Source: Meiothermus hypogaeus
GTDB taxonomy: Bacteria; Deinococcota; Deinococci; Deinococcales; Thermaceae
Assembly (NCBI RefSeq): GCF_003574035.1
Contig: NZ_QWKY01000017.1
Location: forward strand, 1 to 54,688
Length of the DNA: 54,688 nucleotides
Direction of reading: 5' to 3'
In this document: positions 28,143-37,092 of the stretch, piece after piece
How positions within the stretch are numbered: the first letter of the stretch is position 1
Layout: each line of letters starts with the position of its first letter
Position numbers and translations under genes: made by a program
The notes under the pieces: generated by a model
What the model was told of the DNA's origin: nothing
The model's input: the letters and a program-made list of their open reading frames with translations, nothing else
Databases searched by the model: none

Positions 28143-28757
28143 TCAGTCCACAAACAGCACAGGCTTCACAATGGCTTCCTGGAGCCTTTGCCGGAACTCG
28201 AGCGGATCCATCTCCACAGCCCCAAAGCGGGCCAGGTGGGGGTTTTGTACCTGCACATCGAATAGTTCAAAGCCCCGGGCCCGCAGGTGCTCCACCAGCC
28301 GTACCAGCGCCACCTTGGAGGCATCGGGTACGCGGTAAAACATGCTGTCACCGATAAAAGCCGCCCCAAGCACCACGCCCAGGATGCCTCCGGCCAGCAC
28401 GTCCCCCTGCCAGGTTTCAAAACTGTGGGCAAAGCCGTAGCGGTGCAGTCCCAGGTAGAGCCGGGCTACCTCAGGCGTAAGCCAGGTCTCGCTCGAGAAA
28501 GAACCGCCGCGGGTGGCACAACCCTCGAGTACACCTGCAAAATCGGCGTTGATGCGAACCTCAAAGCGCCTGGCATTGAGCACCCGCCGCAGGCTGCGCG
28601 GCACATGAAAACGCTCGTCCAGGGGCATCACGGCCCGGTAGGGGGTTCCGTAGGCCCGCTGGTCAAACCAGCCAATCCCCTGCTCCATACCGAGGGGGAA
28701 ATACCCCTGGGCATACATTCGAAGCACCGCCTGTAAATTCTTCCTATCCACATCCAC
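28143..28757 (-). CDS. aat: Leucyl/phenylalanyl-tRNA-protein transferase
   Basis: Adds Leu or Phe from tRNA to proteins with N-terminal Arg or Lys, marking them for ClpAP under the N-degron rule. The 204-residue sequence has the family motifs [50 protein letters not shown], and [18 protein letters not shown], then [18 protein letters not shown]. It lacks the N-terminal domain extension of the E. coli enzyme, as is common outside proteobacteria. The start is taken as GTG 28757; no strong ribosome site is visible. Confidence 0.94.
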   Translation of the reverse strand: MDVDRKNLQAVLRMYAQGYFPLGMEQGIGWFDQRAYGTPYRAVMPLDERFHVPRSLRRVLNARRFEVRINADFAGVLEGCATRGGSFSSETWLTPEVARLYLGLHRYGFAHSFETWQGDVLAGGILGVVLGAAFIGDSMFYRVPDASKVALVRLVEHLRARGFELFDVQVQNPHLARFGAVEMDPLEFRQRLQEAIVKPVLFVD

Positions 28758-28779
28758 AACAAAGGGGCCACGGGTTAAA

Positions 28780-28816
28780 GGCTATATGGCTGAGGGCTAT
28801 AAGCTAGTTGGCTATA
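28780..28816 (+). repeat. Three GGCTATA motifs at exact 15-bp spacing
   Basis: GGCTATA starts at 28780, 28795 and 28810. The intervening bases differ, so only the heptamer is phased. It lies in the 245-bp gap between aat and herA; a fourth related GGCTATGG is near 28907. Possible protein-binding array or chance remnant. Confidence 0.5.
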
Positions 28817-29002
28817 GACTTTTTCACCGTTTCCGGCAGTCCAGGGGCGGTTTGTGCTTTGATCCGAGGGATATGGGGTTAGCAAACCCTGCCTAGCCAC
28901 ATAACGGCTATGGCCTAACGGCCACCCCCTCGCCTTCCAGATGATGTTCGCACTCACCTCACCCCAGGCTTATTTCCTGAAACGCCCTGGGCTACCGACA
29001 CC

Positions 29003-30772
29003 CTAATCTATCAGCTTGGATATGGTCGCTGCCGAGACATCTTCTCTGACCTCATCTTTTTTCATGGCCCAGGCCGGCAGCGGGAAGGTAAGGGCCAGTG
29101 GAACCGGCACCTCGGGCTGGTGCAGAATCATGGTTCCCTGCGGCAAGATGACGGCCCGCTGGCGGAAGGAAGCGGGCAGGTAGCGGTACTCGGGGCGCTC
29201 GGCCTCGGCCGCATCCAGGCGGCCCACCACCCGGATGGCCGCGTTGCCCACTACCCGGCTTTCCACCTCCGAGGCGGTCTGCTGGGCCCCAATCAGGATG
29301 ACCCCCAGGCTGCGCCCGCGCTCGGCGATGTCGAGCAGGATGTCCTTGATGGGGCTTTCGCCATCGCGCGGGGCGTATTTGTTTAGCTCGTCCAGCACCA
29401 CAAACACCCGCCCCGCGTAATCGCCCCGCTCCTTACGGCCAAACACCTCGCGCAGAATGGAGCCCACCACAAACATCTGCCCCTGGGCCGACAACTGATG
29501 TATATCCACCACGCTGACCTGGGCCTGGCTGCCCAGCGGGTTGGGGGGATTGCCGGGCTTGTCCCCCCGAATCAGGTGCTCCACATTTCCGATAGAAGCC
29601 CGCAGCCGGCGTACAAAGGCCTCGAGGGTGCCCCTGGCCTGCCGGGCTGTCCAGCGAGGGTCACCTTTCGGTTTCTCGTCCTCCTCGGCAGATTCGGGAC
29701 CCAGGAGCTTGAACTCGATGTAGCGCACCAGCTGGGCAAAGGTGGTCAATCTGATTTTGCCCAGCTCACCAAACTTCACATTGGCCTCCATGGCCGATAG
29801 CTCATCGGCCCAGTCATCTACCACCACGTGGGGGCCTTTCTGGCTATCCCTGTCTCGCTCATCCCCCACCAGACGGCGCAGGCGCTCACTCACCTGGTCA
29901 ATCAGGAAGCCCAGGTTGCTCATGGCCCCCCGGTCGGTGAACAAAAAAGGCAGCAGCCCCTCCCGGCAGAACTGCACCAGATCCCAGTAGTAGGCGCTGG
30001 CGTCGGGGCGGCTCACATCGGCCAGGATGTCGCCCGGCGTTTTGCGGGGTGGGGCCAGGAAAGCCACGCTCTGGAAGGCGCTGGCCGGCAGCCCCAGCTT
30101 GCGATAGGCTTCCCGCGCCTCATCGTTCAGGCCGTTGTTGTCTTTGTCCAGGTAGAAGAGGTCTTCGCCTTTTACGTTGAAAATAAGGGCCTTGGTGTTG
30201 GCCTTCTGGCGGTTGGCGGGCGACTGAAACAGGCTGTGCAGCAAAAAAGTGGCGTAACTGGTCTTGGCCGCCACACCGGAGACCCCCGAGATGTTGACGT
30301 GTCCGCCTTTGAAGCCGTTGAGAAACTCGAAGTTGATGTAGGCCACCTCGCCGTTCTTGAGGATGCCCACAGGCAGCCGCTGGTCTTGCATACGGTCGTA
30401 GTAGAGCGCCATCCCCAGGGCCTCCTCCTGGGCCAAATAGACCCGCGAACCGGGGTCGGGGGGCAGGTATTCTTCCGGCATGAGCCGGGTCACCTGAACG
30501 TGCGCAGCGTAGGAGAGGCTCACCGGCAGCAGGTCGCGCCGGGCCAGAAACACATCTGTATCGAACTGTGCCCCCTCGTAGAGCTTGATGACCTGATCCA
30601 CCATGCCGTAGTAGCGCACGTTGCCGTTGGGGTCACCTTTTTGTGGATCGGGGTGGCGAAACTCCACATACACCAGGTCGTCGAGGCGCAAATACTGCCC
30701 TTCCTCGACCGCTACCCAGAAATCCAGCGCACCGGCTTCGCGGCTGCCCAGTACCATTCCAACCTGTCTCAC
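29003..30772 (-). CDS. herA: HerA-type bipolar DNA translocase/helicase
   Basis: An ATPase of the HerA/FtsK superfamily that works with NurA in DNA end resection or repair. An N-terminal beta-barrel-like domain (to about residue 140) is followed by the ATPase: Walker A is the variant SGVSGVAAKTSY, Walker B is RVFVVLDELNKYAP, and a conserved stretch ERGRSLGVILIGAQQTASEVE carries the arginine and sensor region. A GTG at 30772 with AGGAGG upstream is chosen over the TTG at 30793 that overlaps nurA. The AKT in place of GKT/S is found in other bacterial HerA-like proteins as far as I recall. Confidence 0.9.
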   Translation of the reverse strand: MRQVGMVLGSREAGALDFWVAVEEGQYLRLDDLVYVEFRHPDPQKGDPNGNVRYYGMVDQVIKLYEGAQFDTDVFLARRDLLPVSLSYAAHVQVTRLMPEEYLPPDPGSRVYLAQEEALGMALYYDRMQDQRLPVGILKNGEVAYINFEFLNGFKGGHVNISGVSGVAAKTSYATFLLHSLFQSPANRQKANTKALIFNVKGEDLFYLDKDNNGLNDEAREAYRKLGLPASAFQSVAFLAPPRKTPGDILADVSRPDASAYYWDLVQFCREGLLPFLFTDRGAMSNLGFLIDQVSERLRRLVGDERDRDSQKGPHVVVDDWADELSAMEANVKFGELGKIRLTTFAQLVRYIEFKLLGPESAEEDEKPKGDPRWTARQARGTLEAFVRRLRASIGNVEHLIRGDKPGNPPNPLGSQAQVSVVDIHQLSAQGQMFVVGSILREVFGRKERGDYAGRVFVVLDELNKYAPRDGESPIKDILLDIAERGRSLGVILIGAQQTASEVESRVVGNAAIRVVGRLDAAEAERPEYRYLPASFRQRAVILPQGTMILHQPEVPVPLALTFPLPAWAMKKDEVREDVSAATISKLID

Positions 30773-30785
30773 ACCTGCCTCCTGC

Positions 30786-31730
30786 CTAAGCAAATAGCGC
30801 CTGCACGATTCTACGTCGGATTACCTCACCATGGCCCAGATGTCGGCCCAGCCACTGCTCGAGGCCCCCAATGGGAATCAGGTTCTGCGGCGCGCGGGGG
30901 TCGCGGGCGGGCGAGGAAGCCAGCGTACAAAAGAGGTTCACCGATAAGTCGGCCAGCTTGCTGGCCTCGGCGGGCTCCGACGTGGGGGTTTCCACCCGCA
31001 GCAGGGCAGCTCCGCTATAGAAGGGGGCGCTGGGCTCCAGGGGCAGGCGCACGTACCAGGAAAAAACATCCAGCGGGCGACGCAGGGCATAGCCTGGAAT
31101 CGAAAAAATTGGGGTACGCTGATGGGGTTCCAGGTTGTGCAGCAAGGCCTGTTCCTCGGGCCCCAGGTAGGTCGCGGCCTGGGTCTTGGTATAGCCCAGG
31201 ATCCGCTCGGGTGCTTTGTAGGCTTGCGCTCCAGGGAATATCTGCCCGTCCACAATTACCAGGCCCCCCTCGAGCTCGTTCACCAGGCTGGCTTCCAGGC
31301 GCCGCATCTGCTCGGTCACCCTGGCCCGCAGGCTGGCGGGGTCAGACCTGGAGGTCTGGATGGGGCGGTAGTGGCCGAGGCCAGGAGGCAGGGGTTCCTC
31401 GAGCTCGGCGCTGTGCAGCAGGATGTGTTCTTTCCGGGGTTCCCCTACCGGGCGAATCCCGGCCCCATCGCGCAGCACCGCCCCGGCAATTACGGTCGCC
31501 AGCAGCGCACGGCGTCCCCTGGAATCGGCAATCTGGGCATCTATCCGTTGGCGGCCGTCTACCAGATACACAATAGGCCAGCTATGGAGTTCCACCTTTG
31601 CAGGGGTACGAGCGGTCCAATGGCCTTCATAGTGGGTTTTGACTTCCTCGAGGCCACGCCCCTCATCTTCTCCCCCCACTCGTTCGGGCAAGGCATACTC
31701 GGGGTTCCAGGCTTCCAGTTTCCAAGGCAT
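30786..31730 (-). CDS. nurA: NurA-domain 5'-3' nuclease
   Basis: A 314-residue NurA nuclease, partner of HerA. The conserved acidic motif IVYLVDGRQRIDAQI (first metal-binding Asp) and the later LEGGLVIVDGQI match the NurA active site, followed by GYTKTQAATYLGPEE and a C-terminal segment NLIPIGGLEQWLGRHLGHGE with RRR. It is 13 bp upstream of herA. A textbook promoter (TTGCCT, 17 bp, TATAAT) ends 6 nt before the ATG, so the operon mRNA is leaderless. Confidence 0.9.
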   Translation of the reverse strand: MPWKLEAWNPEYALPERVGGEDEGRGLEEVKTHYEGHWTARTPAKVELHSWPIVYLVDGRQRIDAQIADSRGRRALLATVIAGAVLRDGAGIRPVGEPRKEHILLHSAELEEPLPPGLGHYRPIQTSRSDPASLRARVTEQMRRLEASLVNELEGGLVIVDGQIFPGAQAYKAPERILGYTKTQAATYLGPEEQALLHNLEPHQRTPIFSIPGYALRRPLDVFSWYVRLPLEPSAPFYSGAALLRVETPTSEPAEASKLADLSVNLFCTLASSPARDPRAPQNLIPIGGLEQWLGRHLGHGEVIRRRIVQALFA

Positions 31731-31736
31731 GGAGTG

Positions 31737-31765
31737 ATTATAGAAAAAATTATGTTTTTAGGCAA
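31737..31765 (-). promoter_or_regulatory. Leaderless promoter of nurA-herA
   Basis: On the minus strand: TTGCCT (31765-31760), 17-bp AT-rich spacer, TATAAT (31742-31737), 6 nt, then ATG at 31730. This is the clearest promoter in the window. Confidence 0.8.
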
Positions 31766-31795
31766 TATAAGATTCAATTTCTGTTTATAGCAAGC

Positions 31796-32872
31796 TTACT
31801 TGAGGCGATTCAAGACCTCCTGGGCCTCCCTGAAATCGGGTCTTAGTTTGAGAGCCTGCTCGCACTGGGCTTTGGCTCCGGCCTTGTCGCCCAAAAGTTC
31901 GTTAGCCCGACAAAGCCAGAAACGGTAAACCGGGTTATCGCTTTCTAGGGCCACCGCCTTGGTGAAGTTGAAGCGCGCTTTTTGGAAATCTTTGAGCTCT
32001 ATAAGCACCTGGCCCAGGCCAATGTAGGCATCGGGGAAGCGCACTGGCGAGAGGGCTACGGTTTGTTGATAGGAAACACCCGCCTGCTGCCAGTCCTTTT
32101 TCTCGTAGTAAGCATCGCCCCGACGCAACCAGGCCTCGGCATTGCCGGGGGCCAGAACCACCGCCTGATCCAGATGCTCGATAGCCAGATCTACATTACC
32201 GCGAAGCAACAGCAAGCTCCCGTACTTGACCCGCAAACTCGAATTCTTAGGCGCCGCCTTAACCGCATCATCGTAGTTCTTGAGGGCTTCATCCCACTTA
32301 CCCTGGCGAATGTAGATATCGGCCAGCAAGGCCCGCACCACCGGCTCGTCTTTGATGGTCAGCGAACGGTTGATGGACTCAACCGCCTGGTCAAGCCGGT
32401 TCTGGTAGGCCAGAATAGTTCCACGAGTCGCATATATGGGGGCATATTTGGCATTGACCCGCTCGGCCTCGCGCAGTACGTTCAAAGCTTGATCCAGTAG
32501 GTTTTTGGCAGCGTCTCGATTTTCCGAGAGCAGATACTGCCGCAAGTACACCTGGGCCAGTGCCACGTAGGACTGAATGAAGCTGCTGTTCAGGGTAATC
32601 GAGCGGCGCAGGTTTTCTATGGCCGCCGTGAAGCGGTTGAGTTCGGACTGCACCCGTGCCAGCAGGTACAGGTTTTCGGCGCTGGGGGCCTCCTTGACCG
32701 CCCGCTCACAGGCCGTTAGCGCTGCTTCGGAACGTCCGGCGTCGTACAGCAGGGCGCACAAGCTGGCCTGGGTTTGCGGTCGCGACGAGGGCTGGGCCGG
32801 CTGGGCGGGGTTTTGTTGCCCCAGCACACTCCCCATAACCAGCACCATCACAAAGAACCAGAAACGCATCAT
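31796..32872 (-). CDS. Secreted tetratricopeptide repeat protein
   Basis: A 358-residue protein with a signal peptide (FWFFVMVLVMGSVLG) and a Pro/Gln-rich linker, followed by about eight TPR units from residue 36 to the end (LCALLYDAGRSEAALTACERA, LYLLARVQSELNRFTAAIENL, and so on, to LRPDFREAQEVLNRLK). TPR solenoids mediate protein contacts; the partner is unknown. Good ribosome site GGAGGAAG; a second ATG codon follows directly. Confidence 0.9.
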   Translation of the reverse strand: MMRFWFFVMVLVMGSVLGQQNPAQPAQPSSRPQTQASLCALLYDAGRSEAALTACERAVKEAPSAENLYLLARVQSELNRFTAAIENLRRSITLNSSFIQSYVALAQVYLRQYLLSENRDAAKNLLDQALNVLREAERVNAKYAPIYATRGTILAYQNRLDQAVESINRSLTIKDEPVVRALLADIYIRQGKWDEALKNYDDAVKAAPKNSSLRVKYGSLLLLRGNVDLAIEHLDQAVVLAPGNAEAWLRRGDAYYEKKDWQQAGVSYQQTVALSPVRFPDAYIGLGQVLIELKDFQKARFNFTKAVALESDNPVYRFWLCRANELLGDKAGAKAQCEQALKLRPDFREAQEVLNRLK

Positions 32873-32990
32873 CTTCCTCCAAGAAACGCCAACCCGTTCA
32901 GGCGAAAATCATAAACCTGCACCCGCAAGGTTGCACAGGTGGGGGGGTCGGCGCGATTTGTTGTCTTCAAGCTCATAACACCTTCCGGAA

Positions 32991-34244
32991 TCAAAGAATG
33001 TAGCGGGATAGGTCGCGCGAAGCCAGCACATTCTCGAGCCTTGCTTCCACATATTCTTTCGTCACTTCGACCCGTCCCAGGTTGGTCTGGAACGAGACTT
33101 CCTCGAGCAGGCGCTCCAAAACCGTGGAAAGCCGCCTGGCGCCAATATCCTCCAACTCTTGGTTAGCTTGGTGAGCGTACCGCGCCACCGCCTGAATGGC
33201 CTCGGGGGTGAAGTGAATCTCGGTGTCGTCAGCTGCGAGCAAAGCTTTGTATTGTTTGATTAGAGAGTTCTCTGGTTCTCGCAGGATTCGCTCGAACTCT
33301 TGCGGCCCCAAGGGCTCGAGTTCCACCCGAATGGGGAACCGGCCCTGCAGTTCGGGGATCAGGTCGGAAGGCTTGGAAACGTGAAAAGCCCCAGCGGCAA
33401 TGAAAAGCACATGGTCGGTTGAGACCGGCCCCAGGCGGGTCGAGACCACCGTACCCTCCACAATGGGGAGCAAATCCCGTTGCACGCCCTCTCCAGAGAC
33501 ATCCGGGCCGCTCACAGCTCCCTTGCCCCTGGCGATTTTGTCCATCTCGTCAATGAACACAATGCCCTCTTCCTGGGCGCGACGAAGGGCCTCCTGGGCG
33601 GCTTCTTCTTTGTCCACCAGGCGCTCAGCCTCCTGGTTCTTAAGGATTTCCAGGGCCTCTTTGACCCGCACTTTACGCCGCACCTTGCGCTGGGGCATCA
33701 AGCCTTTGAGCATGTCTTGCAGGCCCTGCATCTGCTCACCGCCAAACATGCCGACCATCGGGAGCCTGGCTTCCTCGGCCACCTCGATTTCCACCAGTTG
33801 GTCGTTGTAGCGGCCTGATCGCAGTTCAAAGGGCTGCACCCGAAGTAGCGAAGCCACCTCTTCTTCGGCCATGCTCTGGGCCCGCCCCTCGACCTTGGCC
33901 TTCATCTCCTGCATGACCAGTTGGTACGAAGCCTCGGCCAGATCGCGCACAATGGAGTCCACATCGCGCCCCACATAGCCTACCTCGGTGAATTTGGTGG
34001 CCTCGACTTTGAGGAATGGGGCCCCCGCCAGCCGGGCCAGCCGCCGGGCGATCTCGGTCTTGCCCACCCCGGTAGGGCCAATCATCAGAATGTTCTTGGG
34101 CACGACCTCACGGGCCAGTTCAGGCGGGAGCTTCTTTCGCCGCACCCGGTTGCGCAGGGCTACAGCCACGGCCCGCTTGGCCGCGGCCTGGCCCACGATG
34201 TGTTTGTCCAGCTCACGGACAATCTCGGCTGGGGTCAGGTTCAT
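32991..34244 (-). CDS. hslU: HslU, ATPase of the HslUV protease
   Basis: AAA+ unfoldase that feeds substrates to HslV. In 417 residues: N-terminal HIVGQAAAKRAVAVALRNR, Walker A MIGPTGVGKTEIARR, pore loop GYVGRDVDS, the I-domain (about 110-215), Walker B EGIVFIDEMDKIA, and the C-terminal RRLSTVLERLLEEVSF sensor region, ending LSRYIL, the C-terminal tail type that docks into HslV. The ATG overlaps the hslV stop by 4 bp. Confidence 0.97.
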   Translation of the reverse strand: MNLTPAEIVRELDKHIVGQAAAKRAVAVALRNRVRRKKLPPELAREVVPKNILMIGPTGVGKTEIARRLARLAGAPFLKVEATKFTEVGYVGRDVDSIVRDLAEASYQLVMQEMKAKVEGRAQSMAEEEVASLLRVQPFELRSGRYNDQLVEIEVAEEARLPMVGMFGGEQMQGLQDMLKGLMPQRKVRRKVRVKEALEILKNQEAERLVDKEEAAQEALRRAQEEGIVFIDEMDKIARGKGAVSGPDVSGEGVQRDLLPIVEGTVVSTRLGPVSTDHVLFIAAGAFHVSKPSDLIPELQGRFPIRVELEPLGPQEFERILREPENSLIKQYKALLAADDTEIHFTPEAIQAVARYAHQANQELEDIGARRLSTVLERLLEEVSFQTNLGRVEVTKEYVEARLENVLASRDLSRYIL

Positions 34245-34789
34245 GAAGCACCCCCCACACTCAAAACCTGGGTGGGCTGTCCGCTGGTGTAAAGGTCGAT
34301 TTCTCCCGCCAGCCGGATGGCCTGCTCGGCAATCTCGGGGGCCGAGAGGCTGGAGTGCCGCAACAGCGCTTTGGCTGCCGTGAGGGCATAGGGACCCCCT
34401 GAGCCCACGGCAATGACAGGCTCATCCGGGCTCAGTACCTCGCCGCTCCCGGAGAGCAAGAGCAGGGTGTCGCGGTCGGCCAGTACCAGCATGGCCTCGA
34501 GGTTCCTGAGTACGCGGTCGGTACGCCAAAGTTTAGCCGTCTCGATAGCCGCCCGCTGCAAGTTGCCCTTGGCCCCCGACAGCGCCCCTTCAAACTTCTC
34601 CAGAAGGGTCAGGGCGTCGGCCACCGCGCCCGCAAAACCCACCAGGATGCCTCCCCCCTGTTCGAGACGGCGCACCTTGACGGCTCCAGTCTTCATGATG
34701 GTCTGTCCCAGGGTGACCTGCCCATCGCCTGCGATTGCCGTGACACCGTCTCGACGTACTGCCACGATGGTAGTGCCGTGCATTCCCAT
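34241..34789 (-). CDS. hslV: HslV, proteolytic subunit of the HslUV protease
   Basis: Threonine peptidase of the proteasome-like HslUV complex. The mature nucleophile is Thr in HGTTIVAVRRDG, followed by AIAGDGQVTLG and the Lys in KVRRL, with GSGGPYALTAAKALL near the C-terminus. Translation from ATG 34789 (or 34783) leaves a 4-residue or shorter propeptide before GTT; the open frame to 34867 would add 26 unlikely residues. TAGATT lies 8 nt before ATG 34789 and may be a leaderless -10. Precedes hslU with a 4-bp overlap. Confidence 0.95.
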   Translation of the reverse strand: MGMHGTTIVAVRRDGVTAIAGDGQVTLGQTIMKTGAVKVRRLEQGGGILVGFAGAVADALTLLEKFEGALSGAKGNLQRAAIETAKLWRTDRVLRNLEAMLVLADRDTLLLLSGSGEVLSPDEPVIAVGSGGPYALTAAKALLRHSSLSAPEIAEQAIRLAGEIDLYTSGQPTQVLSVGGAS

Positions 34790-35260
34790 TCCATCGGAAT
34801 CTAGCGCCGCACGGTGAATCTGGTATGAGAAGCGCAGCATGTAACGCAGGCATTCGCTAGCAGGCATGGCTGCGTGGTTAGCGCATGTCTCCTGTGCGAT
34901 GGGCTAACCATCAACCCTTCGGGAACTGCGATAAGTAAGCAACCATTACAACAATTCCCCTGACGGAGCGTGTCTGGCGCAACTCTATATCTTAGAGTGG
35001 TTTTCGAAAAGAACCCAACATTTACCAGGTGTTGTAAGCTGTGCCAGACTCATTTTTCGCCGGGATTGGCAGCAAAAACAGAGCGGCTCGCAATATCGTG
35101 ACCTTCACAGACCTGGCCGCCCACAAAAACGCGAATGCGCCTGGGCACAGACGAATGTTTTCAAGTTTTCAGGCGGCCAGGGTTCGATCCAGCACAAATC
35201 TTTCTCAAAACCGGATAGCTCTAAATATGTGAAGAGTGCTCAAACAGATTCTCAGATGGT
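34790..35260. other. Intergenic region between hslV and lepB with an inverted repeat
   Basis: About 470 bp without a supported gene. CCTGGCCGCC (35112-35121) and GGCGGCCAGG (35172-35181) form a perfect 10-bp inverted repeat enclosing ATGCGCCTGGGCACAGACG (35135), which resembles a segment at 42101 in another gap. TATGTGAAGAG near 35226 recurs in reverse near 41980. The longest open frame (63 codons) shows no coding signs. Possibly degraded repeat elements or a structured RNA. Confidence 0.5.
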
Positions 35261-36043
35261 TTAGAGCCCCTTGAAGCCCTCCGGAACTGGCAAGGCCCGA
35301 ATGCGGTTCAGGGGCCACCAAACCGCATTGGCCCGGCCCGCTATCGAGGCGGTGGGAACCGGCCCAAAGGTACGCGAGTCCTCCGAACCACCAAAGGTTC
35401 GATTGTCGCCCATCACGAAGTAATAGCCAGGTTTGAGCTTCAGTGCGCTGGTATAGCAGTGCTCCCCACTTCGGCTCAGTTGCAAATCCTCGGCACTGGG
35501 TGGGGCGAGCATTTCCAGCGTAGGTTTAAGGTATTCGGGTAGTTGGTCCGGGGCAAAGCGCACCTGTTGCTGGGTAATGAGGGCGGTGAGTTTCTCATTG
35601 TCATAACAAACCACCGGGTAGCTATCGGGGTAAGGTGTAAGTGAAGCCGTTATGTGGATTTCGTTGAGGGGCTTTCCATTGACGTAAACCACGCCTTCCC
35701 GCAGGCTTACCTCGTCACCCGGCAGCCCGACAATGCGCTTGATAAAAAAGGCGCGAAACTGGAAGCCTAGGACAGGGAATTGGGCCACCGCGTTGGGCGT
35801 GCCCTCGGGTGGCTTGACAATGGCCACCTCGCCCCTTTGCCACTGCATCAGGCCAAAGCGCACCAACCAGGTTTCATATTTGGGCACAAACACCCGCTCG
35901 CCATTGAGCAGGGTGGGGTTCATGGAGCTGCCCACCACGCCCACGGTGGTGAAGACAAACGTGGTGACCAGGAACGCAAGTAAAAGCGCCTCGCCCACCT
36001 GGCGAAACCATTCCTTGAAGAGATAGTCCAAAAAGTTACGCAT
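35261..36043 (-). CDS. lepB: Signal peptidase I
   Basis: Cleaves signal peptides of secreted proteins at the outer face of the membrane. In 260 residues: a membrane helix (ALLLAFLVTTFVFTTVGVV), the catalytic Ser in GSSMNPT (S40), RGEVAIVKPP, the catalytic Lys in FFIKRIVGLPGDE (K102), and MGDNRTFGGSEDSRTFGPV. A domain II insertion of about 70 residues (about 125-200) contains two Cys that might pair. Start ATG 36043 with ribosome site AGGGGA. Confidence 0.96.
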   Translation of the reverse strand: MRNFLDYLFKEWFRQVGEALLLAFLVTTFVFTTVGVVGSSMNPTLLNGERVFVPKYETWLVRFGLMQWQRGEVAIVKPPEGTPNAVAQFPVLGFQFRAFFIKRIVGLPGDEVSLREGVVYVNGKPLNEIHITASLTPYPDSYPVVCYDNEKLTALITQQQVRFAPDQLPEYLKPTLEMLAPPSAEDLQLSRSGEHCYTSALKLKPGYYFVMGDNRTFGGSEDSRTFGPVPTASIAGRANAVWWPLNRIRALPVPEGFKGL

Positions 36044-36170
36044 CGTAAAAAGTCCCCTTCGTCTTGGCTAAAGCCCGGCCCATAGCATAACGCACACCGG
36101 CGTCCAGCCGAGCAGCCCTCTGGATTATTGCGCATACCCTGCATGAGCACATGAGCCAGGCAAATCAACC

Positions 36171-36914
36171 CTAAAACTTGAGCTGGGCTTGTGAGGCCGC
36201 CCTGCGGCCCGCCTCAACTATTTCCTCTAGCCGACCAAACTGCTCGATTCCAACCCCTGGAAGCTCGGGGCGTATGTAGAGTTCGGGAGGGTAGAGCGAA
36301 CGCCTGGCGGCGGTCAGGTGGTTTTGCATGATGTCTATGGCCCGGCGCACCTGTCCGATGGATGAACGGGGAACCCCTGGCAGTCGCATTTCGGGGGTAA
36401 CGTCTACGGCCAGCACATACTTGGCCCGCATGAACCGAGCAGCATCCACCGGCAGGTTGTCCAGCACACCCCCATCCACATAGGTTCGGCCTTCATATAC
36501 CACCGGCGCTACTAGCCCTGGGTAAGCCGCAGAGGCCAGCACCGCGCCCGGCAGGTCTCCCTCCGAAAAATAGGCCAGCTTGCCCGCCTCGAGGTCCACC
36601 GCCGTTACCACCAGCTTTTTGGAGAGTTGATCGAACCGGGCTGGAAGGTACCTGGCCAAAAAGTCACGCAGGCCGCGCTGGGAGATGAGCCCGGGCCTTG
36701 GCACCAAATCCAGCAGGCGCAGCCAGGGGGTTGAACGGGAAATCTCGAGGATCTCGGTCGGTTTTTTGCCGGAGGCGTACAAGGCCCCCACCACCGCGCC
36801 CATGCTGGTTCCAGCCACCACCTCGGCCTCGAACCCCTGGGCCTCGAGTACTTCCAGCACCCCGATGTGGGCTAGCCCCCTGGCCCCCCCACCTGACAAC
36901 ACCAGACCGCGCAC
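36171..36914 (-). CDS. Patatin-like phospholipase (RssA type)
   Basis: A 247-residue serine hydrolase. Oxyanion loop GLVLSGGGARGLAHIG, nucleophile Ser in GTSMG, and catalytic Asp in TYVDGGVLDNLP form the Ser-Asp dyad of patatins. GTG 36914 is preceded by an ideal ribosome site (AAGGAGG), so the upstream extension of the frame to 37040 is rejected. It diverges from the kinase gene. Bacterial RssA-like proteins have lipid acyl hydrolase activity, but their role is poorly known. Confidence 0.92.
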   Translation of the reverse strand: MRGLVLSGGGARGLAHIGVLEVLEAQGFEAEVVAGTSMGAVVGALYASGKKPTEILEISRSTPWLRLLDLVPRPGLISQRGLRDFLARYLPARFDQLSKKLVVTAVDLEAGKLAYFSEGDLPGAVLASAAYPGLVAPVVYEGRTYVDGGVLDNLPVDAARFMRAKYVLAVDVTPEMRLPGVPRSSIGQVRRAIDIMQNHLTAARRSLYPPELYIRPELPGVGIEQFGRLEEIVEAGRRAASQAQLKF

Positions 36915-37092
36915 GCAGCAACCTCCTTGGGCTTCACAGCACCGCGGCAATTCTAACCGAATCTCTCGTGCGGCTCGGCAGCCCTTGGTTCTGTGGCACA
37001 GCACCTCGCCGCCGGTTTGGACAGGCAAATCGGGGAGCATGGTAGAGCAGATGAGAAATACCCCAAGCGCAGGTCAAAAAATCGGTATAGTG

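Noticed and set aside
35172..35198. GGTTCGATCC, resembling a tRNA T-loop
   Set aside because: No matching T-stem, anticodon arm or acceptor stem around it.
35041..35232. 63-codon open frame in the hslV-lepB gap
   Set aside because: Spans an inverted repeat and degraded repeat blocks; no coding signs.
36915..37040. Upstream extension of the patatin gene
   Set aside because: An ideal AAGGAGG site precedes GTG 36914, directly before the conserved first strand.
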